From positions 1,116,001-1,180,000 of the forward strand of contig NZ_CP011005.1 of NCBI RefSeq assembly GCF_000950575.1: a stretch of DNA of 64,000 nucleotides. Direction: 5' to 3'. The DNA comes from Psychromicrobium lacuslunae. GTDB taxonomy: Bacteria; Actinomycetota; Actinomycetes; Actinomycetales; Micrococcaceae. The notes below the pieces were generated by a model, which worked only from the letters and a program-made list of their open reading frames with translations, was not told the origin of the DNA and did no database searches. The translations under genes and the position numbers were made by a program. Shown here piece after piece: positions 1 through 8,678 of the stretch; the stretch's first letter is position 1, and every line of letters starts with the position of its first letter.

Positions 1-1545
1 TTCGAGATTGGCGCTGAAGAAACCGGCGGCCGAGCCGTCACGGTGCCCAACGGCTGTGAGCTCGGCCAAGCGTCGTTGATCAAGTTCATCAAGCGCTAAT
101 GGAGTTTGTTCCCAGCCAAAGCTGAGCCGTTGATTGATCAGTAAGCCGTCGATGCCTTTTGACTGACCGAGCAGATGACCGTAGTTGATCCGCCCTTGGT
201 TCTCCACCAGCACTTCGACTACGGCACGTTCCCCGGCGCCGCTGAGGCGTAGTGGTTCATGCTCGGTTGCTTCAAAGACTCCGAGCTGTTCACCGTCCAC
301 AAAGACAATCGCTCGATCGTGTAGACCGGAAACTCGTAGCGTGAACTCGCCGCGGGGCAGAATCGGCTGAGCACGGTAGAGCACTAGCCCCTGATAGCAG
401 CCGAGTTCTTCAAAACTTTGTGGTCGCACCGAGGAAACCGTGCCGGAAAAGCTCCTTGCCGCTTCGAGCAGGCTAAGCCCAGGCGCCAGGTCTAGGCTGC
501 TCAAAGGCAGTGTGCGCGGCGGCTCAGCGAGTTCGCCGAGCTCTGGCAGCTGATTGAAACGCCCAAAGACCTCCCGGATTGCATGAAATTTCTCGGTGAG
601 CCTGCCGTCTTCGGCAATTGGTGCATCGGAGTCGTAGCTAGTTACCGTGGGTTGCAGTGCGCCGTCGTGGTTGGCTCCCGAGTTGAGTTCGAAGTTGCTG
701 CCGCCGTGCGCCATGTAGAGGCAGACCGAGCCGCCAGCATCGAGGATTTCGGCGACGTTCGCGGCCGCGTCTTGAGCATCCCGCCGGTGGTGCTGTTCGC
801 CCCAGTGGTCAAACCAGCCGTTCCAAAACTCCGCTGCAATGAAGTGTTCACCCGGCCGGCGGCGTTGCCAGGTGTGCACTGCTTCAGCGCCTCGGCTGCC
901 GAGCGTGCCGGTGGCCAGCATGCCGTCGATCGAGCCGCCATCTAGATAGAAATCGTTCCCGCCATCGGCGCTGAAAATCAGCTCCGTCACACCGCGTTCG
1001 TGCAGGATCTGCTTGGTCCAAGCGACGTATTCTGGATCATCACCGTAGCTGCCGTATTCGTTTTCGGCCTGAAAGGCCACGATGGGGCCGCCCTGGCTAG
1101 CTTGCAGCGGGGTGAGCCGGGGGAGCAGCACATCAAACCAGCGTTGCACCGCCTCCTGATAAGTCCGTTCGGTACTGCGCAGGCCGATCCCGGGGGTACC
1201 GGTCAGCCAGCCCGGGAACCCTCCGTTATCCCACTCCGCGCAGATATAAGGGCCGGGGCGTACCATCACGTCTAGCTCGCGTTCGGCGGCCAGTTCAATG
1301 AAACGCTCAAGATTCGCCCAACCGGTAAAGTCCGGATCAGCATCGGGTTGGCGTTGGTGGAAGTTCCAGGCCACATATGTATCTAGGGTGTTTGCGCCCA
1401 GCGCTTTGAGTCTGTCCAGCCGATCAGCCCATTGGCTGGGGTGCACCCTGAAGTAGTGGATCGCACCACCCAGTAGTCGGTGTTCTTTGCCGTAACGAAA
1501 CAGCTTTCCCTCGGCAGTGGTCAGCGCAGGATTGTCAGAAGGCAC
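1..1545 (-). CDS. Beta-galactosidase, glycoside hydrolase family 35 (3' end cut by window edge)
   Basis: Hydrolyses terminal beta-galactosides. The reading frame is open from 1545 to the window edge (515 codons, C-terminus missing). The N-terminal part is a GH35 TIM barrel: motif LGGAIHYFRVHPSQW near residue 25, RPGPYICAEWDNGGFPGW near 95, the acid/base glutamate in QAENEYGSY (about residue 165) and the nucleophile glutamate in AEFWNGWFDHWG (about 238). The only usual start codon after the upstream in-frame stop is GTG at 1545, and I see no clear ribosome site before it, so translation may be coupled to upstream genes. It is the last visible gene of the lac-type operon, 104 bp after lacZ, and adds a second galactosidase of an unrelated fold. 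Family assignment is firm; substrate is inferred. Confidence 0.9.
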   Translation of the reverse strand, partial: MPSDNPALTTAEGKLFRYGKEHRLLGGAIHYFRVHPSQWADRLDRLKALGANTLDTYVAWNFHQRQPDADPDFTGWANLERFIELAAERELDVMVRPGPYICAEWDNGGFPGWLTGTPGIGLRSTERTYQEAVQRWFDVLLPRLTPLQASQGGPIVAFQAENEYGSYGDDPEYVAWTKQILHERGVTELIFSADGGNDFYLDGGSIDGMLATGTLGSRGAEAVHTWQRRRPGEHFIAAEFWNGWFDHWGEQHHRRDAQDAAANVAEILDAGGSVCLYMAHGGSNFELNSGANHDGALQPTVTSYDSDAPIAEDGRLTEKFHAIREVFGRFNQLPELGELAEPPRTLPLSSLDLAPGLSLLEAARSFSGTVSSVRPQSFEELGCYQGLVLYRAQPILPRGEFTLRVSGLHDRAIVFVDGEQLGVFEATEHEPLRLSGAGERAVVEVLVENQGRINYGHLLGQSKGIDGLLINQRLSFGWEQTPLALDELDQRRLAELTAVGHRDGSAAGFFSANLE

Positions 1546-1617
1546 ACCAAGAATGCTATCGGTTTTGATCGTTCAGGCTTAAAAATCCAACACAGTTCGA
1601 CCGAGTATGACGGCGTT

Positions 1618-1645
1618 GCTGGGCAGCTTCGATAGGCAGCCCAGC
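1618..1645 (-). other. Intercistronic hairpin between lacZ and the GH35 gene
   Basis: GCTGGGC at 1618-1624 pairs with GCCCAGC at 1639-1645, in the 104-bp gap between two operon genes. No T-run follows in the minus direction, so it could be an mRNA-stabilising or processing structure rather than a full terminator. Function is a guess. Confidence 0.35.
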
Positions 1646-1649
1646 GTCG

Positions 1650-4600
1650 CTAACTGATCAGGAAATTCATCGATCGAGCTTGGGCTCGCAGAGCGAACTC
1701 TGGCCAGACATCCGGACCGCAGGCCGCTGAGCCCAGGCCGTGCTGCGCCGCGTCAAGATAGAAGAAGCTGGAGTTCGACGATGGCAGTTCAAAGGGGTGT
1801 TGAGCAGCCGCCACTTGTTGGGCAGTATGCCGGGACAGCGTGAAGCCAGGCAGCCTGCCGTTCTGATCGGCGAGCGCCGCGATGCTGAGCACTGTCTGGT
1901 CCTGACTGAGCAGCTCAAGGTGTCGCAGTGCTGAGCGATGCCCGGTTTCTTGGGGCCGGGCGTAGTTTTCTGACAACTCATCGATGTGGCGGCGGTATTT
2001 TCCTAACTGGGCGGCGCGCTGACTGTCTGGGTAGGACTCCTCCGGGCCGAGGCCGAACCAGCGGGCGCCATCGACGGTCGCTGGCAACTCGAAGCGCACG
2101 CCGATTCGCGGCCAGAGCATTTTCCAGCCCGCCGAGGGCTCGATGTCGATACTCAGTAGCAGGGCGTTCTTGCCGTGATGCTGAAGTTCGCGCCAGGACA
2201 CCGTGCTGCGCACCCAAAGACTTGAATCTGCCGCTGCGGAGCGGATGCTGGTGCTGACAAAGTTTTCGCCGCTGTGTACCGATTCGACGCGATGCCTCAG
2301 CCGGTCAAGACCGGCAGTCCGCCATTGCTGGGCGGTCGAGGGCTGTGAGGTGTCAATGCTGCGGATGCTCCAGGGATCGTCTCGATCATAGCTCCCCGAG
2401 ATACCTCCCTCGTCGTTATCGGTGGGCGCCCGCCACAGTTCGAGTTGTGGGCCGTTAACCTGCAGACCGGCCAGTTCAACTAATCGGCCGTGCTCGAAAC
2501 CAGCCACGCCGAGCCAACTTCTCGCTGGCACTCCCATCGCGCCGGTAGTGCCAGCGGTAGCTGAGGTTTTGATAGACGGCAGCGAAGATAACGCCCGGGG
2601 ATGGCCGCTCACCAGGTGTTGCGCGCTGGCCACAGGATGCCCCTTGGCGGCCCAGGCAGTATCGTCCCGGAGCGCAGCCACTACAGTGAAAACCAGCTCG
2701 CCACCGCCTGAGATGGCGCCCCCGGGGCCATCTGACGGCTCAGTTAACTCAGGCGCCTTCGGCAGAGCCACGCGCTGCGATTCCCCGGCCGCTATCGGCT
2801 GAGTCAAGGTGAACTTCCCGCTCGAGAGTTGTTCGCCGTCCAGCTCGAAACGCCAGCTCAGCTCAAGATCAGAGCTGTCGGCGCTGTGTCGTCGATTGCT
2901 AATCACCAGTGCATTGTCAGCGAAGTCGAAGCGCAGCGGTTGCACCACTGCCTTGAATTCATGCAGGCCCGGGGTAGGGGTGTCATCACTGAGGATAAGG
3001 CCGTCCATCACGAAGTTGCCATCATGCACCACCTCGCCGAAGTCCCCGCCATAGGCGTAAAAGGATTCGCCGTCGGAGTTCTGGCTCAGCAAACCATGAT
3101 CACGCCATTCCCAGACAAAGCCGCCATGCAGACTGGGAAAACGGTCGAAGAGCGCCTGATACTGATCGATCGCCCCGGGCCCGTTCCCCATTGCGTGCAC
3201 ATATTCGCACTGGATAAAAGGCTTCTGCCGCTGCCGACTAGCCTCTGCGGGGGAGCAACCCAATAACGGCTCGGTGCTGCCGGTGGCGATCGAGACAACT
3301 TCCGGTACCGAGGCGTACATTCTGGAATAAATATCCGTGTAGGCGCCGGTGTAGTCACCCTCGTAGTGCACCGGCCGTCCCGGATCACGGCGATGGACCC
3401 AGGCGGACATCGCCGCCAAGTTACTGCCGGTGCCTGATTCATTGCCGAGGGACCAGATCACCACGCTGGGGTGGTTCTTATCCCGCTCCACAGTGCGCTC
3501 GATCCGGTCCAGATAAGCCTCACGCCACTGCGCATCGTCGCTCGGATTTTGTACCCAACCATCCTTCTCAAAGCCGTGAGTTTCGAGATCGCATTCATCG
3601 ATAACCCAGAAGCCCAGTTCGTCCGCGAGGTCTAAAACCCGCGGATGCGGTGGGTAATGACTGGTTCGAATGGCGTTGATATTGAAGCGTTTCATCTGTT
3701 CAAGATCCGCGCGGGCATGGTCCTCGTCGAAAACCCGACCCCTGATCGGATGAGTTTCGTGGCGATTGACGCCGTGGAACATCACCGGGCGACCATTGAC
3801 CAGGAACTGATCACCAACGATCTGTACAGTCCGGAAGCCGATCCGCAGCGTCACCGTCTCCACCGAGTTGCTGAGTTGCAGCTGGTAAAGCCGTGGAACT
3901 TCGGCACTCCAGGCCTCGACGTCATCTAGGAGGACATCCGTGACGTCGGCGGCGCTCTGCCAGTTCTGCTCTAGGCCTAGTTCAGGCACACTCAGCGTGA
4001 TCGGGAACTGCGCCCCCGGGCTGATCTCAACCTGGATCCGGCCCCTGCCCTCAAGATAATCGGCACGTACCCAGAGGTCCTCGATGCCGCCTTGGGGCCG
4101 GTGCAGCAGAGTCACGTCGCGGAAAATACCGGGCAGCCACCACTGATCTTGATCCTCTAAATAGCTCGCCGCCGACCACTGATGCACGCGCACCGCGAGC
4201 AGGTTCTGTTCGGGCCGCAAGGCCTCAGTGACGTCGAATTCCTGGACTAGGCGACTGCCCTTAGCAACGCCGATTTCGATGCCGTTCAGCCACAATCGGT
4301 AGGTGGATTCCACGCCATCAAAACGTAGCAGGGTGCGGCCACTGGGGGTCCAGTCTTGGGGCAGTACAAAGTGTCGCCGGTAGTCACCGGTGGGGTTTTC
4401 ATCGGGTACGAATGGCGGATCGATGGGGAAAGGAAATTGCACATTGGTGTAGATCGGTCGACCATACTTACCCTCGCCGTGCAACACCCAGTGCGCGGGT
4501 ACCGGAAGAGTGTCCCAGTCGGCGTCGTCAAAGCCGGCGGCGGCGAAGTCCTCGGCTTGTTCTCCTTCGCCCAACAGCCAGCCCTGATTGTGCTCGGTGG

Positions 4601-4727
4601 GAGCGGCCGACAGTAGCCGAAACTTCCAATCTCCGTTGAGCGAGAGCTCGGCGGCGTCGCTGCTCAGCCGGGCCCGAGCAGCGGAACGATTACCCTCACC
4701 GGGACCCCGATCGATCAAATAACTCAC
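1650..4727 (-). CDS. lacZ: Beta-galactosidase LacZ, glycoside hydrolase family 2
   Basis: Cytoplasmic enzyme of 1025 residues, the usual LacZ length, hydrolysing lactose-type beta-galactosides. Visible in order: the N-terminal jelly-roll (NGDWKFRL near 30, PAHWVLHGEGKYGRPIYTN near 100), the Ig-like linker, the TIM barrel with NGRPVMFHGVNRHETHP, the acid/base glutamate in WSLGNESGTGSN (about residue 430) and the nucleophile in IQCEYVHAMGNGPG (about 508), then the C-terminal beta-sandwich domain ending near APTDNDEGG and FGLGPEESYPD. Its ATG overlaps the stop of the upstream permease in an ATGA, so translation is coupled to sugar import. The GH2 family call is very secure; natural substrate could be another beta-galactoside. 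Confidence 0.95.
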   Translation of the reverse strand: MSYLIDRGPGEGNRSAARARLSSDAAELSLNGDWKFRLLSAAPTEHNQGWLLGEGEQAEDFAAAGFDDADWDTLPVPAHWVLHGEGKYGRPIYTNVQFPFPIDPPFVPDENPTGDYRRHFVLPQDWTPSGRTLLRFDGVESTYRLWLNGIEIGVAKGSRLVQEFDVTEALRPEQNLLAVRVHQWSAASYLEDQDQWWLPGIFRDVTLLHRPQGGIEDLWVRADYLEGRGRIQVEISPGAQFPITLSVPELGLEQNWQSAADVTDVLLDDVEAWSAEVPRLYQLQLSNSVETVTLRIGFRTVQIVGDQFLVNGRPVMFHGVNRHETHPIRGRVFDEDHARADLEQMKRFNINAIRTSHYPPHPRVLDLADELGFWVIDECDLETHGFEKDGWVQNPSDDAQWREAYLDRIERTVERDKNHPSVVIWSLGNESGTGSNLAAMSAWVHRRDPGRPVHYEGDYTGAYTDIYSRMYASVPEVVSIATGSTEPLLGCSPAEASRQRQKPFIQCEYVHAMGNGPGAIDQYQALFDRFPSLHGGFVWEWRDHGLLSQNSDGESFYAYGGDFGEVVHDGNFVMDGLILSDDTPTPGLHEFKAVVQPLRFDFADNALVISNRRHSADSSDLELSWRFELDGEQLSSGKFTLTQPIAAGESQRVALPKAPELTEPSDGPGGAISGGGELVFTVVAALRDDTAWAAKGHPVASAQHLVSGHPRALSSLPSIKTSATAGTTGAMGVPARSWLGVAGFEHGRLVELAGLQVNGPQLELWRAPTDNDEGGISGSYDRDDPWSIRSIDTSQPSTAQQWRTAGLDRLRHRVESVHSGENFVSTSIRSAAADSSLWVRSTVSWRELQHHGKNALLLSIDIEPSAGWKMLWPRIGVRFELPATVDGARWFGLGPEESYPDSQRAAQLGKYRRHIDELSENYARPQETGHRSALRHLELLSQDQTVLSIAALADQNGRLPGFTLSRHTAQQVAAAQHPFELPSSNSSFFYLDAAQHGLGSAACGPDVWPEFALRAQARSMNFLIS

Positions 4728-5602
4728 TTAACGGCTCCTTCGGTTAGGCCGCCACGCCAGAAACGCTGCAGCACAATCATGGCAATTGCCAGCGGAATGA
4801 TGGAGAGCAGGACGCCTCCGGTGGTTAGTTCGTAGAAAGCGGGCAGCCGGTCGACCTGACTGCGCCAATTATTCAGGCCAAGCGTGATCGGGTAGAGCGA
4901 ATTATCGGAGAGCATGATCAGCGGCAGGAAAAAATTGTTCCAGATGCCCACCAATTGGAACAGGAAAACCGTGACCAGAGCGGGGGAGAGGATGCGAAGC
5001 CCCAGGGTGTGGAAAATGCGAAGTTCACCAGCGCCGTCGATTCTGGCCGCCTCGAGTAGCGCGGTATCGACAGTGGAGTCCGCGTAAATTCGGCATAAAA
5101 AGAGACCAAAAGGCGAAACAAGGGAAGGAATCAGCACCGACCAGTAAGTGTTTGCCAGGCCGAGCTGGCTGAAGAGTAAGAACATTGGTAGCGCGGTGGC
5201 CGTCCCCGGCACCAGAACACCACCGAGAATGGTGCCGAAAACCAGGTTCTTGCCGCGAAACTGGTACTTGGCGAGAGCGTAGCCACCGGCCGCAGCCAGG
5301 TAGGTGGCGATGAGGGCACCCACCCCGGCATAAAGCACCGAGTTGAGGAACCAGCGAAGGAAAATCCCGTTGTCATAACTGAGTACCTGGCTAATGTTTT
5401 GCCAGAGCGAGAAGGTTCCGCCCAGCAGGAAACCATTGCTGGCAAAGAGGTCTTGGGTACTTTTGGTAGCTGCCACCACGACCCAGTAAACCGGGACCAG
5501 AAAATAGACGGCGACTAAGACCAAGACGGCGGTGACCAGGATGGTAGTTGAGGTTGACTTTCCTGCGGACCGATCGGTAGCTGAAGCTCTGGTGGCGCTC
5601 AT
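4724..5602 (-). CDS. Sugar ABC transporter permease (MalG/LacG type)
   Basis: Inner-membrane subunit of a carbohydrate uptake (CUT1) ABC importer, 292 residues. The sequence has an N-terminal membrane segment (residues 20-40), several further hydrophobic helices, and the EAA loop LLEAARIDGAGELRIFHTLGL around residue 195 that contacts the ATPase. Length and the C-terminal GGLTEGAVK ending fit the MalG/LacG branch. It overlaps the upstream permease by 4 nt and lacZ by 4 nt (ATGA at both ends). The ligand is inferred to be a galactoside from the two galactosidases downstream. No ATPase gene is in the operon. Confidence 0.9.
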   Translation of the reverse strand: MSATRASATDRSAGKSTSTTILVTAVLVLVAVYFLVPVYWVVVAATKSTQDLFASNGFLLGGTFSLWQNISQVLSYDNGIFLRWFLNSVLYAGVGALIATYLAAAGGYALAKYQFRGKNLVFGTILGGVLVPGTATALPMFLLFSQLGLANTYWSVLIPSLVSPFGLFLCRIYADSTVDTALLEAARIDGAGELRIFHTLGLRILSPALVTVFLFQLVGIWNNFFLPLIMLSDNSLYPITLGLNNWRSQVDRLPAFYELTTGGVLLSIIPLAIAMIVLQRFWRGGLTEGAVK

Positions 5603-6501
5603 CGGGATTTCCTGTTCGTCAGGCGGAGGAAGATAAAGGACAGCAGGAAGGCGACCAGAGCGATCAGCACTGCTTGGGCGGCGGCTACGTTGTAGTCGTT
5701 GTAGGCGAAGGCAGTTGCATAAGCACTGAGGTTTGGGGTGTACTCGCTGTCAATTGTCGGTGCCACACTCTTGAGGACCTGCGGTTCGACAAAAAGTTGT
5801 AGGGTGCCAATGATCGAAAACACCGTGGTGAGCACCAGGGCGGGCCTAATCAGCGGAAGCTGAATACTGCGGGCCACTCGCCACGGACTTGCACCGTCCA
5901 CCTTGGCTGCCTCGTAAACTTCGGTAGGAATCGATTTAAGTTGCGCGACAATGATCATCATGTTGTAGCCGGTGTACGTCCAGGTGACGATATTGGCGAT
6001 TGACCAGAGCACGCTGCCTGCGCCAAGGAAATCCAGCTGTAAACCGAAGACCTTGCCGAGATCAACCAGCGGGCTGAGTCCTGGCACGTAGAGGAATGAC
6101 CACAGGATGGTGGCGATCACCCCGGGGATGCCATAGGGCAGGAAATAGACGGCACGGAAGAACCCTGGCCAGCGCGCCGAAGCGGACTCCAGCAGTAATG
6201 CTAAAAGCGTACAAAGCGCGATCATCAAGGTCACTTGCACGACGCCGAACAGGAGCATGCGACCGATTGAGGCAAGGAAGTTGCCATTAGCGAGCGCTTG
6301 CGCGTAGTTACTAAACCAAGCGAAGTCGGTCTGCACGCCTTGTTCGCCGAACAGGCCGTTCCGGGTGACCTTGGTGAAGCTGCTGCCGATGGCGACCAGA
6401 ATGGGCAGCACAAAGGTCAGCACGAACAGCGCCAAAAAGGGCGCCAGCAGTAACCAGGGGGCAGCCGTGAGCTGGCGGCTGGCGGTTTTCCGGCTGCTCA
6501 T
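5599..6501 (-). CDS. Sugar ABC transporter permease (MalF/LacF type)
   Basis: First permease of the CUT1 importer, 300 residues with about six membrane segments beginning with PWLLLAPFLALFVLTFVLP (residues 15-33). The EAA loop EAAKVDGASPWRVARSIQLP lies near residue 200. It pairs with the second permease immediately downstream and receives substrate from the lipoprotein encoded just upstream; both junctions are ATGA overlaps. The family assignment is clear; the transported sugar is inferred from context. Confidence 0.9.
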   Translation of the reverse strand: MSSRKTASRQLTAAPWLLLAPFLALFVLTFVLPILVAIGSSFTKVTRNGLFGEQGVQTDFAWFSNYAQALANGNFLASIGRMLLFGVVQVTLMIALCTLLALLLESASARWPGFFRAVYFLPYGIPGVIATILWSFLYVPGLSPLVDLGKVFGLQLDFLGAGSVLWSIANIVTWTYTGYNMMIIVAQLKSIPTEVYEAAKVDGASPWRVARSIQLPLIRPALVLTTVFSIIGTLQLFVEPQVLKSVAPTIDSEYTPNLSAYATAFAYNDYNVAAAQAVLIALVAFLLSFIFLRLTNRKSR

Positions 6502-7838
6502 GAGGTCACCTTCCGAATGCTGAGACCTTTGTTTTTGAAGGCCTCGATGATGTTCTGCTCGGCTAGTTTTACCGAACTGACGAGCGAAGTTCCGGAGGCT
6601 TTTTTCCGGAAGCCGTCGGAGAGAATCTCAAATGACTGCTGAGTCAGTGGCCACCAGGACCAGTCCGGATTTTGTTGCTTGGTGGCGGGTAGGAAAATTT
6701 GCTGGTTGTAGTCCTGGCCACCGAAAAAGGCCGAGGGCTGTTGCCGCTGCGCACCGATGTAGTCCTTGCTGGGTGACCATCCGATCCCGCTATTGGCAAT
6801 CATTGCATCGATACCTTCGCGACTGGTCGTCATCCAGACCGCGAATTCCAGAGCCTCTTGCGGATGCTTGCTATGCGCGAAAACCGCTGCGGTGGAACCG
6901 CCGACATAGCTGGAACCAAAGCCCTTTCCGGTCCAGCGCGGTAGCGCTGCTACTCGCCACTTGCCTGAGGCGCCGCTGACGCCCTGGAGCAAGGCGTCGC
7001 CCCAGCTGGCGCTGCTCAAGCTAGCGATCTGACCGTTAGCAGCGGCGGCGAACCAGGGGGCTGAGTACTGGCCATAGTTAGTTGTTACCAAATCTTTGTC
7101 GATCGCCCGGTCAAAGAATTCGGCCACTTCAAGAGTGGCCCGATCGGTCATATTGATAGTCCAGCCATCGTGCTCGGCCTTTAGCCAGCTAGCGCCGGCT
7201 TGGGTTGCCAGTGCGGCGAACCAGGATGAATCAGCCAGCGCGAAGCAGTCAATGTAACTTCCGGCTTTTCGTAGTTCGGCGGCGATTGTCGCCCAATCTT
7301 GCCAGCTCGTCGGTGGCGTGGCACCGATCTTTTGGAACAGATCCTGCCGGTAATAGAGCGCCATTGGCCCGGCGTCTTGGGGAATGCCGTAGACGCCATC
7401 GAGATAACTCACTTGATTCCATAGCGTGGGGTCGTACCGCTCGGCGTACTGCTTTGCGCCGTAGCGGGAAACGTCAACTAGGCCATTGACCAACATGAAT
7501 TCGGGGATCGACCGGAGCTCAACTTGGGCGAGGTCCGGACCACCACCGGCAGCCAGCGCTGAGTACATCTTTTGATAACCCCCGGAGTTGCCGCCCGGAG
7601 TCCACACCGCCTCAACTTGGATCAGTGGGTGCTGAGCGTTCCAGACATCGCAGACCTTTTGCAGATCTTTTAGCCAGGCCCAATAGGTCAAGGTGATCTT
7701 TTCGCCGGGCTGAGCCGCTGGAATGGTAGCTACGGAATTGACCGAGTTGGTGCCCGGAGTGGAACAAGCGCCTAATAGCGCGGCAGTTCCTGCGGATAGG
7801 CCGAGCGCGAGGGCGCTTCGCCGGGTAATTGAGGACAT
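6498..7838 (-). CDS. Sugar-binding lipoprotein of the ABC importer
   Basis: Extracellular solute-binding protein (family 1), 446 residues from the chosen ATG at 7838. I prefer this over an upstream in-frame start because it places a classic signal peptide at the N-terminus: twin arginines at residues 6-7, a hydrophobic core, and the lipobox LLGAC with Cys25 as lipidation site. GAAGTGGG sits just before the ATG. Downstream motifs such as PGEKITLTYWAWLKDLQKV and PDLAQVELRSIPEFM are typical of CUT1 binding proteins. It starts the galactoside operon and is transcribed divergently from a TetR gene that probably controls it. Confidence 0.9.
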   Translation of the reverse strand: MSSITRRSALALGLSAGTAALLGACSTPGTNSVNSVATIPAAQPGEKITLTYWAWLKDLQKVCDVWNAQHPLIQVEAVWTPGGNSGGYQKMYSALAAGGGPDLAQVELRSIPEFMLVNGLVDVSRYGAKQYAERYDPTLWNQVSYLDGVYGIPQDAGPMALYYRQDLFQKIGATPPTSWQDWATIAAELRKAGSYIDCFALADSSWFAALATQAGASWLKAEHDGWTINMTDRATLEVAEFFDRAIDKDLVTTNYGQYSAPWFAAAANGQIASLSSASWGDALLQGVSGASGKWRVAALPRWTGKGFGSSYVGGSTAAVFAHSKHPQEALEFAVWMTTSREGIDAMIANSGIGWSPSKDYIGAQRQQPSAFFGGQDYNQQIFLPATKQQNPDWSWWPLTQQSFEILSDGFRKKASGTSLVSSVKLAEQNIIEAFKNKGLSIRKVTS

Positions 7839-7983
7839 CTGACCCACTTCGTCGTGTGAACCGTGTGCTATTGAACTCAAACTCAAACTCAATGAGCAAT
7901 GAGCAATGAGACGAAGATAACATGAAAATGGGAAGAGTGACCTAATTTGAAGTAACACCAAGTTGTGGCACAGTAGAAACACC
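7839..7983. promoter_or_regulatory. Divergent promoter region, lac-type operon / TetR, with tandem repeats
   Basis: The 145 bp between the binding-protein gene and the TetR gene must hold both promoters. It contains two adjacent short tandem repeats: ACTCAA three times (7875-7892) directly followed by TGAGCAA twice plus TGAG (7893-7910). On the operon strand these fall in the probable 5' leader. I cannot identify a convincing -35/-10 pair for either gene. Confidence 0.5.
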
Positions 7984-8607
7984 ATGGAAGAGCATGAAAT
8001 CTCGGAAGCTGAGCTGCTGCAACAGCTGCGCCGACGCGGACCATATGCCAAAACAGCGGATCGGCGGCGAAAGATACTCGAAGCCGCCGCACAGGTCTAT
8101 GCGGAATGTGGCTACTACGGTAGTTCCTTGCGCGAGGTGGCGCTCAAGGCGGGAGTTAGCCTGTCGAATCTGACTCATCATTTCGCCACCAAGGAGGAGA
8201 TTCTGCTTGCTACCCTGAGGCAGCGCGACGCCGATGGACTAAACCAAGACGCTCCGCAGAGCGCAGCAGAGTTCCGCACTCAGATCATTGCTCAGGCGAG
8301 GGCCAATGAGGAATTGGCTACTTTGATTGGGCTTTACTCTGTGCTCTCCGCTGAGGCGACAATGCAAGGCCACCCGGCTCGCGACTACTTCGTGGAACGC
8401 TTTGCGAATTTGCGCCATGAGTACACCGAGACACTCACGCTACTGGCACGGCAGGGGCAGTTACGAACGGGATTTGACCCTCATCTCACCGCAGTTTCAC
8501 TAGTGGCGCTTTGGGATGGCCTACAACTCCAGTGGTTGTTGGAACCCCACAAAATTGATGTGGTAAGGCAATTAGATGCCTTCCTGGACGCAATTTTGAC
8601 CGAATGA
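7984..8607 (+). CDS. TetR-family transcriptional regulator
   Basis: DNA-binding regulator of 207 residues with the ATG at 7984 (MEEHEISEAELL). The N-terminal TetR helix-turn-helix is visible: RRKILEAAAQVYAECGYYGSSLREVALKAGVSLSNLTHHFATKEEIL (written here as one motif spanning about residues 25-70; key residues G, S, L, V and the HHF turn). The C-terminal half is a ligand-binding helical domain. It is divergent from the galactoside operon, so it is the likely local repressor; the ligand is unknown. The gene ends before a long hairpin shared with the convergent neighbour. Confidence 0.85.
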   Translation: MEEHEISEAELLQQLRRRGPYAKTADRRRKILEAAAQVYAECGYYGSSLREVALKAGVSLSNLTHHFATKEEILLATLRQRDADGLNQDAPQSAAEFRTQIIAQARANEELATLIGLYSVLSAEATMQGHPARDYFVERFANLRHEYTETLTLLARQGQLRTGFDPHLTAVSLVALWDGLQLQWLLEPHKIDVVRQLDAFLDAILTE

Positions 8608-8626
8608 TTTAGCGACCAGCGGCATT

Positions 8627-8670
8627 CTGTGGCGGTTGCGGCTAGCTCAAGCTAGCCGCAACCGCCACAG
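8627..8670. terminator. Perfect 20-bp hairpin between convergent genes
   Basis: Arm 8627-8646 (CTGTGGCGGTTGCGGCTAGC) is an exact inverted copy of 8651-8670, with the tetraloop TCAA. It lies between the stops of the TetR gene and the secreted protein gene, so it can act on both strands. There is no long T-run on either side. Confidence 0.8.
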
Positions 8671-8678
8671 GCTAATCC

